From G025836975 sp048751585 (GTDB lineage Bacteria > Pseudomonadota > Gammaproteobacteria > Burkholderiales > Burkholderiaceae_B), in NCBI RefSeq assembly GCF_048751585.1, contig NZ_JAZHOB010000004.1:326522-390521 (forward strand): a stretch of 64,000 nt of DNA, given 5' to 3'. Within the stretch, counting starts at the first letter, position 1. Each line of letters opens with the position of its first letter. The translations under genes were made by a program, and so were the position numbers. The notes beneath the pieces are model-generated. The model had not been told where the DNA came from. It saw only the letters and a list, made by a program, of their open reading frames with translations, and did not search any database. Shown one piece after another: positions 50,301 to 58,783 of the stretch.

Positions 50301-51260
50301 CTATTGCAGTCCGCTTTCGACTGCCTGGCGCTCTTCGGGCTGCAGTTTCTCCAGCCACCCTTTTTTCATTTCGGCACCGACTTTGCGCATTTCCGTTTCC
50401 ACGGCAGGGTTGAGCACCAGGACGTTCATGCCTTCTTCTTTGAGCCGCTTGACTCCCCCCGTGGCTTCATCCCGGCTCATTTGCCATCCGCGCTTTTCGG
50501 CCTTGGCAGCGGCGTTCTCGACGATTTTCTGTGTTGCGGAGTCCAGCTTTTCCCAGGCCGCCTTGTTGACAAACACGATGCTCTGAGGAGACATGGTCGG
50601 CACGTCGTAATAGTATTTAACGTAGTCCCAGGCTTGCGTGTCCACACCTGTGGCCGCCGACGTCATCATGGCGGAGACCATGCCCGTCATGAAAGCTTGC
50701 GGCACATCGGCGCCCTGCACGACGACGGGCGAGGCGCCAATGCGCTTTGCGAACTCGGCGGCGCTTGCCGAGGAGGAGCGAAAGCGCAAACTCTTGAGTT
50801 GTGAAATATCCTTCAGCTCTTCATTTGAATAGACACCCTGGGTCGGCCACGCGACGGAATACAACACTTTCAGATTTTGCTTGGCCAGCCGCGCTTCGAT
50901 CAGAGGACGTACGGCCGTCCATAGCTTGTACCCCTGATCATAGCCGCTGACCATGAAGGGTATGGTTTCAAATGAGTAAATGGGAGCTTCGTTGGTCATG
51001 GCGCCGATAAGAATTTCACCTATCTGGACCTGGCCGGATTGGACGGCCCGCTTGATCTCCGGCATGCGGATGAGCGCGCCGCCGCTGTGGACGACGATAT
51101 TCAGCTTGCCCTGCGTTTCTTTGTTGATCTGCTCGCTGAACAAGCGGATGTTTTTCGTGTGGAAATTGCTGTCCGGATAAGCAGTGGGCATCGTCCAAGT
51201 TACCTGTGCTGCGGCCGAGCCGCCGATAAGCATGGAAAAGAGGGCGGTCAATAGTTTCAT
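50301..51260 (-). CDS. dctP: TRAP transporter periplasmic receptor (DctP family)
   Basis: DctP-type receptors bind carboxylates or amino-acid-like anions for the DctQM permease. The 319-residue protein has a signal peptide (LLTALFSMLIGGSAAAQ), VTWTMPTAYPDSNFHTKNIR, VQSGQVQIGEILIGAM, the conserved RSSSASAAEFAKRIGASPVV segment with the ligand Arg, and VFVNKAAWEKLDSATQKIVE. It sits between dctM and pxpA; given that position the ligand may be 5-oxoproline or a related compound, an inference from context only. Confidence 0.92.
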   Translation of the reverse strand: MKLLTALFSMLIGGSAAAQVTWTMPTAYPDSNFHTKNIRLFSEQINKETQGKLNIVVHSGGALIRMPEIKRAVQSGQVQIGEILIGAMTNEAPIYSFETIPFMVSGYDQGYKLWTAVRPLIEARLAKQNLKVLYSVAWPTQGVYSNEELKDISQLKSLRFRSSSASAAEFAKRIGASPVVVQGADVPQAFMTGMVSAMMTSAATGVDTQAWDYVKYYYDVPTMSPQSIVFVNKAAWEKLDSATQKIVENAAAKAEKRGWQMSRDEATGGVKRLKEEGMNVLVLNPAVETEMRKVGAEMKKGWLEKLQPEERQAVESGLQ

Positions 51261-51347
51261 GTCTTGCTCCAGGATGACTTCTATGAATAAATGCGCCTGA
51301 TGGCGCAGGCAATAATTAACAAGCGAAGGGCCGTTTCGCGGCCAAGG

Positions 51348-52640
51348 CTAAAGCATGGCTTTGGGAAGCCAGGTGGCCAGCCAGGGCGCAAACCAGATGG
51401 CCGCGACGGCGGTGAGCAACAGGATGAAGAATGGCATCGTGGCCCGTGCTATATAGAGCATGTCGCGCCCCGTCAATGACTGCAGGACGAACAGGTTGAA
51501 GCCGACGGGCGGGGTGATCTGCGCCATCTCGACGACAAGGATCACGAAAATGCCGAACCAGATCAGATCCAAGCCGGCTGCCTGAACAGTGGGCAGCAGT
51601 ACGGCGGATGTCAGGACGATCATCGACACGCCGTCTAGGAAGCAGCCGAGGATGACGAAAATGACGACGAGAACCATGACGAGCAGTCCGGCCGACAGAT
51701 GCAGGCCTGCAACCCCCTGAGCGACAGCCGTAGGCAGGCCGATGAACGCCACCGCTGTAGTCAAAAAACCGGCTGCCGCGATAATGAAGCCGATCATGCA
51801 GGAAACGCGCATGGCCGCCATAGTGCTTTCCCAGAACACTTTCATGGACATACTTCCCGACAAGACGGACAGCAATAGAGAGCCAGCGACCCCTAGGGCC
51901 GCCGCCTCGGTAGGCGTGGCGACGCCGGTATAGATGGCGCCGATGATGGCGATAATGAGCAGTACCGTGGGGATCAGCAGTCGAGAGGCAGAGAGTTTTT
52001 CACGCAGGGAGAGCCTCGCGTCTTCTTGCGGTGTGGCCAGGGGATGCAGCCAGGACCAGATCGCGATATATCCGGAGAACAACAACACCAAGAGCAGACC
52101 AGGCAATATTCCAGCAATGAAAAGGCGGGCTACGGAAACCTCGGCTGTGACGCCATAAACGATCATCATGATCGAGGGCGGAATCATGAGGCCAAGCGTG
52201 CCCGAACCCGCCAAGGAACCGATGACCATTTTTTCATCGTACCCACGCTTGCTGAGCTCAGGCACTGTCATGCGCCCTATGGTTGCGGCCGTTGCCGCCG
52301 ACGAGCCGCAGATGGCGGCGAATATTCCACAGCCGATGACGTTGCAGTGGAGCAAGCGGCCGGGCAGCCGCAGCAGCCAGGGCGCCAATCCCTTGAACAT
52401 GTCCTGAGATATATTGCTGCGCGTGAGTATTTCCCCCATCCAGATGAACATGGGGAGTGCCGTGAGCGACCAGGAGCTGGCCGCGCCCCACGTCGTATTG
52501 ACCATCAGTGCGCCAGGCAAAGTATCCGTGAAGACGGCTAACGTGGCCCAGCCTAAGGCGAATAGCGCTACGGCTATCCATACCCCGCCCACCAGCAGCA
52601 CGAACAATAGGCCAAGCACGAATATGACTTCGACGAGCAT
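51348..52640 (-). CDS. dctM: TRAP transporter large permease subunit (DctM)
   Basis: The 430-residue membrane protein has about 12 hydrophobic segments and the family signatures MIMLVEVIFVLGLLFVLLVG, GSLAGSGTLGLMIPPSIMMI, TPTEAAALGVAGSLLLSVLS and AQITPPVGFNLFVLQSLTGR. It couples ion entry to uptake of the DctP ligand. I chose the ATG at 52640 because upstream residues overlap dctQ and are polar. It lies 17 bp after dctQ. Confidence 0.93.
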   Translation of the reverse strand: MLVEVIFVLGLLFVLLVGGVWIAVALFALGWATLAVFTDTLPGALMVNTTWGAASSWSLTALPMFIWMGEILTRSNISQDMFKGLAPWLLRLPGRLLHCNVIGCGIFAAICGSSAATAATIGRMTVPELSKRGYDEKMVIGSLAGSGTLGLMIPPSIMMIVYGVTAEVSVARLFIAGILPGLLLVLLFSGYIAIWSWLHPLATPQEDARLSLREKLSASRLLIPTVLLIIAIIGAIYTGVATPTEAAALGVAGSLLLSVLSGSMSMKVFWESTMAAMRVSCMIGFIIAAAGFLTTAVAFIGLPTAVAQGVAGLHLSAGLLVMVLVVIFVILGCFLDGVSMIVLTSAVLLPTVQAAGLDLIWFGIFVILVVEMAQITPPVGFNLFVLQSLTGRDMLYIARATMPFFILLLTAVAAIWFAPWLATWLPKAML

Positions 52641-52657
52641 GATGATGATCCCAACGC

Positions 52658-53176
52658 TTAAATGGATTCGGTCGTGGAGGCTGGGGCCGCCGTCAGGTAG
52701 GAGGGCTGCTCGCCGCGCAGGCTTCTTGTCAGCTCTTCCGCCAGCGCGACAAACATCAGCAATGCGCCCACCGCCATTCCGCTTTGCGGTATCCATAACG
52801 GGACGGGGACCATGCCCTGCGTCATTTCCCCGAAAACAAAAGACTCATACACCGCGGTGCCCGCATACCAGGCGAACAAACCCATGAAGAGCGTTGAAAT
52901 GACCAAGCAGACAAATTCCGTCAACTTCCGATGATTCGGCGCCAGGCGTTCGATCAATAATGCGACGCGGATATGCTCATTCTGGCGCAGGGTGGCTGAC
53001 AATCCGAGGAAAGTCGAGGCGGCCATGGCCCATCCCGCGAATTCATCGGTCGAGTACAGGGCGATGCCCAGCGGGCGCGCGGCGATGTTGGCCAGGGTAA
53101 TAAGCGCTATGGCGATCAAAAACAGGCAGGCGAGGACTGCGGCGCTGCGGTAAACAACATCGAGAAGTCGGTGCAT
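52658..53176 (-). CDS. dctQ: TRAP transporter small permease subunit (DctQ)
   Basis: The 172-residue protein has four membrane segments (AVLACLFLIAIALITLANIA, then WAMAASTFLGLSA, FVCLVISTLFMGLFAWYAG and MAVGALLMFVALAEEL) and the DctQ motif DEFAGWAMAASTFLG-NEHIRV. The start at 53176 (MHRLLDVVYRSA) is chosen over an upstream ATG at 53245 whose residues are unlike the family. It is the first gene of the TRAP-pxp operon and is divergent from the GntR gene. Confidence 0.9.
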   Translation of the reverse strand: MHRLLDVVYRSAAVLACLFLIAIALITLANIAARPLGIALYSTDEFAGWAMAASTFLGLSATLRQNEHIRVALLIERLAPNHRKLTEFVCLVISTLFMGLFAWYAGTAVYESFVFGEMTQGMVPVPLWIPQSGMAVGALLMFVALAEELTRSLRGEQPSYLTAAPASTTESI

Positions 53177-53274
53177 GGCGTAGCCTATAAAGGAAACCTT
53201 TTGGGAGCCCACAGCGGGAGCCGGGGGATGATTCGGTCCGGGCATGCCGGTTTTTCCCTCAGTTCATTCAATAA

Positions 53275-53292
53275 AGTATATATATAGTATAT
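53275..53292. promoter_or_regulatory. AT-rich repeats between dctQ and the GntR gene
   Basis: AGTATAT occurs at 53275-53281 and 53286-53292, 11 bp apart, within an AT-rich tract (53270-53310). It lies between two divergent starts in a GC-rich region, so it probably holds both promoters and the binding site of the GntR regulator. No clear -35/-10 pair is assigned. Confidence 0.4.
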
Positions 53293-53362
53293 TAATAATA
53301 TGAATCTTCAGAGATAGGTAAAATCCCTAGACTATCTATCCGTTTTCAGCGGGAATGGAAAA

Positions 53363-54064
53363 ATGAATGATTCACCCAAAAAAGAAACATTGGCCGAGCG
53401 CGCAACCAAGATGATCCGGGAAGCGATACTGAATTTATCGCTGGAGCCGGGCACGAGAATCGACGAGCGTATCCTGGCGCAACGCTTCGACATCAGTCGC
53501 ACACCCGCCCGGGAAGCGCTGAATCGCCTGGCCTCGGAAGGGCTGATACGCATCGAGCCTAATTTTGGTACCTATATCCTCCCGCTGGATCTGGGGGAGA
53601 TACGCAGTTTTTTTGACGCCTATTTCATGCTCGAGAAAGCGGTGGCTTTTTTTGCGAGGCTGTCCGATCCCACACTGGCTGCGAATCTGACAGAGCTTAA
53701 TGAGATGCTCGAGGTGGCGCAGCACAATCAGGACGTGGATCAGGTGCAGCGCCTGAACACCCGTTTTCACCGGCGAATTGCGCAGGCTACCCACAATGAT
53801 CACTTAATGACGTTTGCCCGGCAAATTGAATACCACTCTGCCAGGTTTACGTATTTCATTTACAAAACGGAGCACGAACGGGGATTGAGCGCGGATGCCG
53901 AACATGCGAAAGTGCAGGACGATCACATCCGGATCATCGATGCAATACGAAAACAAGACCGCACCCTGCTAGATCGGTGCATGACTGAGCATGCGCGGCA
54001 ATTTTATGATCGCGCCATACGCGTCATATCGCATTGCACGGGCGAAGGCTTGAGCCTGCGCTGA
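53363..54064 (+). CDS. GntR-family regulator (FadR/FCD subfamily)
   Basis: The 233-residue protein has the GntR winged helix (MIREAILNLSLEPGTRIDER, ILAQRFDISRTPAREALNRL, ASEGLIRIEPNFGTYI) and an all-helical FCD effector domain (FDAYFMLEKAVAFFARLSDP, FHRRIAQATHNDHLMTFARQ, DHIRIIDAIRKQDRTLLDRC) with metal-binding His residues. It is divergent from the TRAP-pxp operon and most likely controls it. The ATG at 53363 is the only sensible start; the ribosome site GGGAATGG is weak. Confidence 0.9.
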   Translation: MNDSPKKETLAERATKMIREAILNLSLEPGTRIDERILAQRFDISRTPAREALNRLASEGLIRIEPNFGTYILPLDLGEIRSFFDAYFMLEKAVAFFARLSDPTLAANLTELNEMLEVAQHNQDVDQVQRLNTRFHRRIAQATHNDHLMTFARQIEYHSARFTYFIYKTEHERGLSADAEHAKVQDDHIRIIDAIRKQDRTLLDRCMTEHARQFYDRAIRVISHCTGEGLSLR

Positions 54065-54137
54065 TTTGGGCCGCAAGCACTCCACCCGCACCCTTGGATA
54101 AAATATGGCAGTTGCCATCTATTCATAGGAGCCTCGC

Positions 54138-54785
54138 ATGGTCACCCGTATCAAGATCGATTTCGTCTCCGACGTATCTTGTCCCTGGTGCGCGGTGGGA
54201 TTGAGCTCGCTGGAGCAGGCATTGTCCAGGGTCAAGGGCGAGATCGAGGCGGAGCTTCATTTCCAACCCTTTGAGCTGAACCCGGACATGCCGCCCGAAG
54301 GGCAGGATACGGTCGAACGGCTATCGCGCAAGTACGGCATGACGCCGGAGCAGGTCCGCCACAATGGAGAGCTCATCACAGCGCGTGGCCTTGAGGTCGG
54401 CTTCACGTTCAATATGGACAAGCGCACGCATACGTACAACACCTTCGATGCGCATCGGCTTTTGCACTGGGCCGGCCTTGAAGGGCACCAATTGGCGTTG
54501 AAGCATGCGCTCTTGAAGGCCTACTTCACGGACGGCGAGAACCCCAGCGATCACGAGACTCTGATCGGGCTGTGCCGCGAATCGGGATTGAACCAGGATC
54601 GCGCACGCGAGATCCTGGACGCCGATGAGTACTCGGCGGAAGTACGTACCCGCGAACGCTTTTACGCCCAGCAGGGCATCGATTCCGTCCCTTCCATCAT
54701 CCTGAATGACCGGCATCTGATCCAAGGCGGTCAGGCCCCCGAGACCTTCGAGCGGGCTTTGCGGCAGGTTGCTGATGCCGGGTAA
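54138..54785 (+). CDS. DsbA-family thioredoxin-fold oxidoreductase (FrnE-like)
   Basis: The 215-residue cytoplasmic protein has the CPWC active site in DFVSDVSCPWCAVGLSSLEQ and the DsbA-family inserted helical domain (AHRLLHWAGLEGHQLALKHA), closing with the cis-Pro loop GIDSVPSIILNDRHLIQGGQ. No signal peptide is seen. FrnE-type proteins are linked to polyketide isomerisation or oxidative stress in other bacteria. It has AGGAG at 54127 before the ATG. Not obviously linked to its neighbours. Confidence 0.9.
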   Translation: MVTRIKIDFVSDVSCPWCAVGLSSLEQALSRVKGEIEAELHFQPFELNPDMPPEGQDTVERLSRKYGMTPEQVRHNGELITARGLEVGFTFNMDKRTHTYNTFDAHRLLHWAGLEGHQLALKHALLKAYFTDGENPSDHETLIGLCRESGLNQDRAREILDADEYSAEVRTRERFYAQQGIDSVPSIILNDRHLIQGGQAPETFERALRQVADAG

Positions 54786-54810
54786 ATCGACCCGAAGCCT
54801 CTAACCTACA

Positions 54811-56088
54811 TCAGCCCTTCGCTTCATCCAGACGCGGCAGGAACCATGCCAACAATCCCGCCAATGGCAGGAAGGAGCAGATCATGTATACCGTGTTGAT
54901 GCCGTAGCGGTCGGCCAGGCTGCCCAATAGGGCCGCGGCCAGCCCGCCCAGGCCGAAGTTCAGGCCGTAGAACAAGCCGCCGATCAGTCCGATGCGGTTG
55001 GGCAGCAGATCCATGGCATAGATCAAGATGGAGGCGAAGGCACTGGCCATAATGAGATTGATCATGATGGTCAACACACCCGTCCAGAATAGATCGGCAT
55101 AAGGCAGGAGCAAGGTGAGGGGCAAGGGGCCCAGGACGGAAATCCAGATGATGCGATAACGGCCGATGCGATCACCCACGATACCACCCAGCAATACGCC
55201 GACGGCAGCCGAAAACAGGAAGACAAACAGCATCATCTGCGAGGCGGGGATGGACAGGCCGAATTTTCCGATTAAATAGAAGGTGTAGAAAGAGCGGAAG
55301 CTCTCGCTATAAGCGTTCTTGGAGAACATCAATATGGTCAGCACCACCAAACCGATCACGATAGTGCTGCGGGCATACGCCTGACGGTCCCCCGTAGCAC
55401 CCTTTGCGCGCGGCTTGAGCAAGGCGAACTCCCGGCTGATCCGTGTTTGTTTGCCGCCCGTCCAGAACATCAACAAGATAGCCACCAGCGAGGCCACGCT
55501 GAACCACGCAAGGCTGGACTGCCCCCAAGGCACGATGATCAAGGCGGCAAACACCGGGCCGAGCGCGCCGCCGAATTGCCCGCCGACCTGGAAAATCCCC
55601 TGTGCCAAGCCCTGCCGGCCACCCGATGCATAACGTGCCATGCGTGTAGCCTCGGGGTGAAAAATGGACGACCCGATGCCGATCAGCACCACCGCCATCA
55701 GGATCCCCTCATAGCTGGATGCATAAGCCAGCGACAAGAGACCCGACAAGGTGAACCCCATACCTACCACAGGCGAATAGGGGGCCGGCCGGCGATCCGT
55801 CCACCAACCGATCACCGGTTGCAGCAATGATCCAGAAATCTGGAAGAACAGCGTTATCATGCCGACCTGCATGAAATCCAGGGCGTAGGATTCCTTGATA
55901 ATGGGATACACCGCCGGAATCAAGGACTGGATCAGATCGTTCAGCAAGTGTGTGGCGCTCAGTACCAAAAGAATACTGATATGCACGGCCGGCCGGGCGG
56001 ATAAAGAGCGTTTTCCCATCTGATCGGTATTGCCGGAGGGTGGATTCTCAAGTGATTGATCCATCACACCTTGATTTTGCGGGTTCAC
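54811..56088 (-). CDS. MFS efflux transporter of the fosmidomycin-resistance (Fsr) type
   Basis: The 425-residue protein has 12 predicted membrane helices and Fsr-like signatures: LVLSATHLLNDLIQSLIPAV, YPIIKESYALDFMQVGMITL, PVIGWWTDRRPAPYSPVVGM, HPEATRMARYASGGRQGLAQ and GVLLGGIVGDRIGRYRIIWI. Fsr pumps export fosmidomycin and other compounds with proton exchange. A long, basic N-terminal tail precedes the first helix. It converges on the DsbA-family gene, leaving 25 bp. The gap 56089-56263 before dabA contains nothing I can identify. Confidence 0.88.
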   Translation of the reverse strand: MNPQNQGVMDQSLENPPSGNTDQMGKRSLSARPAVHISILLVLSATHLLNDLIQSLIPAVYPIIKESYALDFMQVGMITLFFQISGSLLQPVIGWWTDRRPAPYSPVVGMGFTLSGLLSLAYASSYEGILMAVVLIGIGSSIFHPEATRMARYASGGRQGLAQGIFQVGGQFGGALGPVFAALIIVPWGQSSLAWFSVASLVAILLMFWTGGKQTRISREFALLKPRAKGATGDRQAYARSTIVIGLVVLTILMFSKNAYSESFRSFYTFYLIGKFGLSIPASQMMLFVFLFSAAVGVLLGGIVGDRIGRYRIIWISVLGPLPLTLLLPYADLFWTGVLTIMINLIMASAFASILIYAMDLLPNRIGLIGGLFYGLNFGLGGLAAALLGSLADRYGINTVYMICSFLPLAGLLAWFLPRLDEAKG

Positions 56089-56263
56089 GTCTAATCTCCA
56101 CGCCTGGGCTGCCGTGGCGCCAGGGGCTAAGTAAAGCCGGGGTTATTGGGTCGATACGGTCGCAGGAACCATCGTGCGTTACGGTAACATAGTAAATAGA
56201 AGCTTTCCCAGCCGGTAGAGGGAATCTTGCGCTATCCCACCGTCGACCCAGGCACCCCTGGAC

Positions 56264-58783
56264 TCAGAAGCCCAGAGGCAGCCATTGGCCGCACTCGTAT
56301 CGGAACAGCTCATTTCCTTCGTAACGCCACAACAGCATCCAGCCATGGTCGAATAGCCGCCCCAGGACGGGGTTGCGAGCGATGATGTTTTCTATCGAAG
56401 CCGCGGGCGCATCGATCACGACGGTCAGGCGGACGGGCTGGTGATACCAGCCGTCGCCATTGTGCACGGATTGCTTGGGCAGGCCGATGCGAAGGTCTCC
56501 GCCATTGCCCTCGAAGACGCCGACATGGCCGTCCACCACGTTGTGCAGCACTTTGTTGCCCGCGCCGTAATGCAGAGGATCGCACGTCGAGGCGTGATAC
56601 TGCCAGGAAAGCCAATTGGTGACCAGCATCGGCCCCATCATCAGCTTCTCAAGCACACTGCCGTCCGCATCGAACAGCGCGTCATAGTCATGGAGGTAGG
56701 CGCGGCTAAGCACCCTGCCGCGGCTACGGTCGCGCGGGCCGATGATAAATGCCGCGTTGCGGGTCAGCCCCCATTCGGGCCTGGTCTGGGAGCCATCATT
56801 GGCTCTGCGCCGGAAAGACGTCAGCAATGCGCCGGGAGCAAGGTCCGTGTCCATCCACAGCGCCGGCGCGCGCTCGCGGCGGATGCGGTCGCCCGCCAGT
56901 TCAAAGACGCGCTCCATCTTCTCCCAACGCGCCCGCGCTTGCGGCGGCAGAAGATCAAGGTCGAAGCCCGTCACTTCATCCGTGGTCGTATTGTGCAATG
57001 CGCCCATGAAAACTGTCTCCGGGGGAATATTGATTGCGCGCATGCGCAAGCCTTCACGTACCCGCGGATCATTCAACAAGAGCGCCAGCGCACGCGCATT
57101 GGCCTCGCCCGGGCGCCCGTAACAGGCCCCGCAATCGAGCGTCGACGCATGTGCGTTGTTGGCGCTGTGCCCGGCGTGGCCGCACAATATGACCAATGGC
57201 GCCAGACGGTCATCCAGCCCCATTGTGTGCAAGGCGTCGGCGGCCAGCTCCACGCGTTTCTCGAGATCAAGCCCCACAAGCATCGGCCGGCACTGCTCCT
57301 GGGCAGAAATGTGCAAACCAATGTGATCCATATTAGTGCGTGGTTTGGCCGGGGGCCTGATCCAACGAGCGATCTTCGGGAGATAGCCGACGCCAAGCGC
57401 TTCAACAAAAGAGAAGCTTGCATTCGACCAGCGTACCGTGCCCAGCCATTGATCAAGGCCTGCCAACCGCTGCCGACGAGTCGACTGTGCGTGTTCCGAC
57501 CTCGCCTCGCCGTCGGGAACGGCCTCTCCCACTGCCGTCACCACGTCCTGCGCCGCCACACTGGGATAGGCCAAGCCCGGCAACTGCGGTCGGTGTATGT
57601 CGGTGCCCAATGGGTTGTAATGGATAGGAAGGCCGAAGAAACCCGCAAACGCGCGTGTCTGGACACCGGCCCATATTGCTTCCAATGAGCGGCGCATCCG
57701 CTCGCTACGCGTATCAATGCAGAAAACGGCTTGAACCTCTGGCTCTTGCATGACATGCGAAGCTGCCGGCACGTGCAGGGTCTGTGCAAACCCTCGCTGG
57801 AAGCTCGCTTCCAGCGCCTGCTGCCAAAGCTCATCGACCGACAGCGCAGCATCCGCTTGCGCGACACGCCGGTCAAAATCCAGCCAATTCGCAGCAAGCT
57901 CCGCGAGGGCGCCACGCGCCTTCGCAGCTGGCACGGAACGGGCCAGCAAGGCTTCCCACGCGAGCCGGCAAACCAGCAGTTCGCGCAAGCGGGGATCCTC
58001 CTGGCCGGAGGGCACCTTCTGCCAGCCGACATAGGCACACCATGACGCCCAGCCATTGATCGACAACAGCAAGGCCTCGAAGTAGTCCTCCCAGACGGAC
58101 TCCTTCAGCTCAAGCTCGGTCAGAGCCCAACGTATGGCATCGTCAGCCTGTAACGGCAGCGTGCGCAGTTGCTTCATGAATCCGGGCAGGCCCAGCCTGG
58201 AACTGAGGCCGTGATCGCCCACCATGCTTTCGCGCCAGAAGCCGTACAGGCTGGCGCTGCCCGACGCGCGCCAGTGGGCCTCATGCCGGTCGAAGTAGGT
58301 TGCGCAGGCCTGACTCAACTGGAACACAAGGGCCGCCCGCCAGGGCCAGCGCTTGTTCTTCTGCTTGGTATCGTCCAGCAAGTCCACCAGCAACGGCTCG
58401 CGGCGCACCCCAATCGGCCTCGTCAACGCTTCAATGCATTGCTCAGCTGTCATGGCATCGGGCGCATGCCCAGCGTAACGCTCCAGCACCGTATCAAGGT
58501 CTGCGCGCGTAATACGATCCGCCTCCCACTCTTGCTTGATGTAATCCCGCGAGGGGAACACATGAAAATCACCCAGCACGGCCAGGCGCGCCGCAATATG
58601 GCGGATCGGCATATCGATGCGACGCCAATGCGGATTCACCGCCACCGCCTGGTTGAGCGGCCAAGCGGGCATGATGCGCGAACACGCGCGCGCCGCAGCC
58701 AGGCGCATTGCCGCCTCATCGGATTCAGCGGCGGTCGTTGCGGGGACAGTCTCCGGCACGGGTGCAAGCATGATGGAGCTCAT
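56264..58783 (-). CDS. dabA: DabA inorganic-carbon transporter subunit (DUF2309, YbcC/UPF0753)
   Basis: DabA is the carbonic-anhydrase-like half of the DAB system, which accumulates bicarbonate from CO2 using membrane energy. The 839-residue protein has the Zn-site motifs: QAVFCIDTRSERMRRSLEAI (Cys and Asp), VILCGHAGHSANNAHASTLD (His) and CGACYGRPGEANARALALLL (Cys). NPHWRRIDMPIRHIAARLAV at the N-terminus is typical. It overlaps dabB by 4 bp and is therefore co-translated with it. No signal or membrane helices are expected. Confidence 0.93.
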   Translation of the reverse strand: MSSIMLAPVPETVPATTAAESDEAAMRLAAARACSRIMPAWPLNQAVAVNPHWRRIDMPIRHIAARLAVLGDFHVFPSRDYIKQEWEADRITRADLDTVLERYAGHAPDAMTAEQCIEALTRPIGVRREPLLVDLLDDTKQKNKRWPWRAALVFQLSQACATYFDRHEAHWRASGSASLYGFWRESMVGDHGLSSRLGLPGFMKQLRTLPLQADDAIRWALTELELKESVWEDYFEALLLSINGWASWCAYVGWQKVPSGQEDPRLRELLVCRLAWEALLARSVPAAKARGALAELAANWLDFDRRVAQADAALSVDELWQQALEASFQRGFAQTLHVPAASHVMQEPEVQAVFCIDTRSERMRRSLEAIWAGVQTRAFAGFFGLPIHYNPLGTDIHRPQLPGLAYPSVAAQDVVTAVGEAVPDGEARSEHAQSTRRQRLAGLDQWLGTVRWSNASFSFVEALGVGYLPKIARWIRPPAKPRTNMDHIGLHISAQEQCRPMLVGLDLEKRVELAADALHTMGLDDRLAPLVILCGHAGHSANNAHASTLDCGACYGRPGEANARALALLLNDPRVREGLRMRAINIPPETVFMGALHNTTTDEVTGFDLDLLPPQARARWEKMERVFELAGDRIRRERAPALWMDTDLAPGALLTSFRRRANDGSQTRPEWGLTRNAAFIIGPRDRSRGRVLSRAYLHDYDALFDADGSVLEKLMMGPMLVTNWLSWQYHASTCDPLHYGAGNKVLHNVVDGHVGVFEGNGGDLRIGLPKQSVHNGDGWYHQPVRLTVVIDAPAASIENIIARNPVLGRLFDHGWMLLWRYEGNELFRYECGQWLPLGF

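Noticed and set aside
56441..57688. 415-aa plus-strand frame inside dabA
   Set aside because: It is an antisense shadow of a well-conserved gene in GC-rich DNA.
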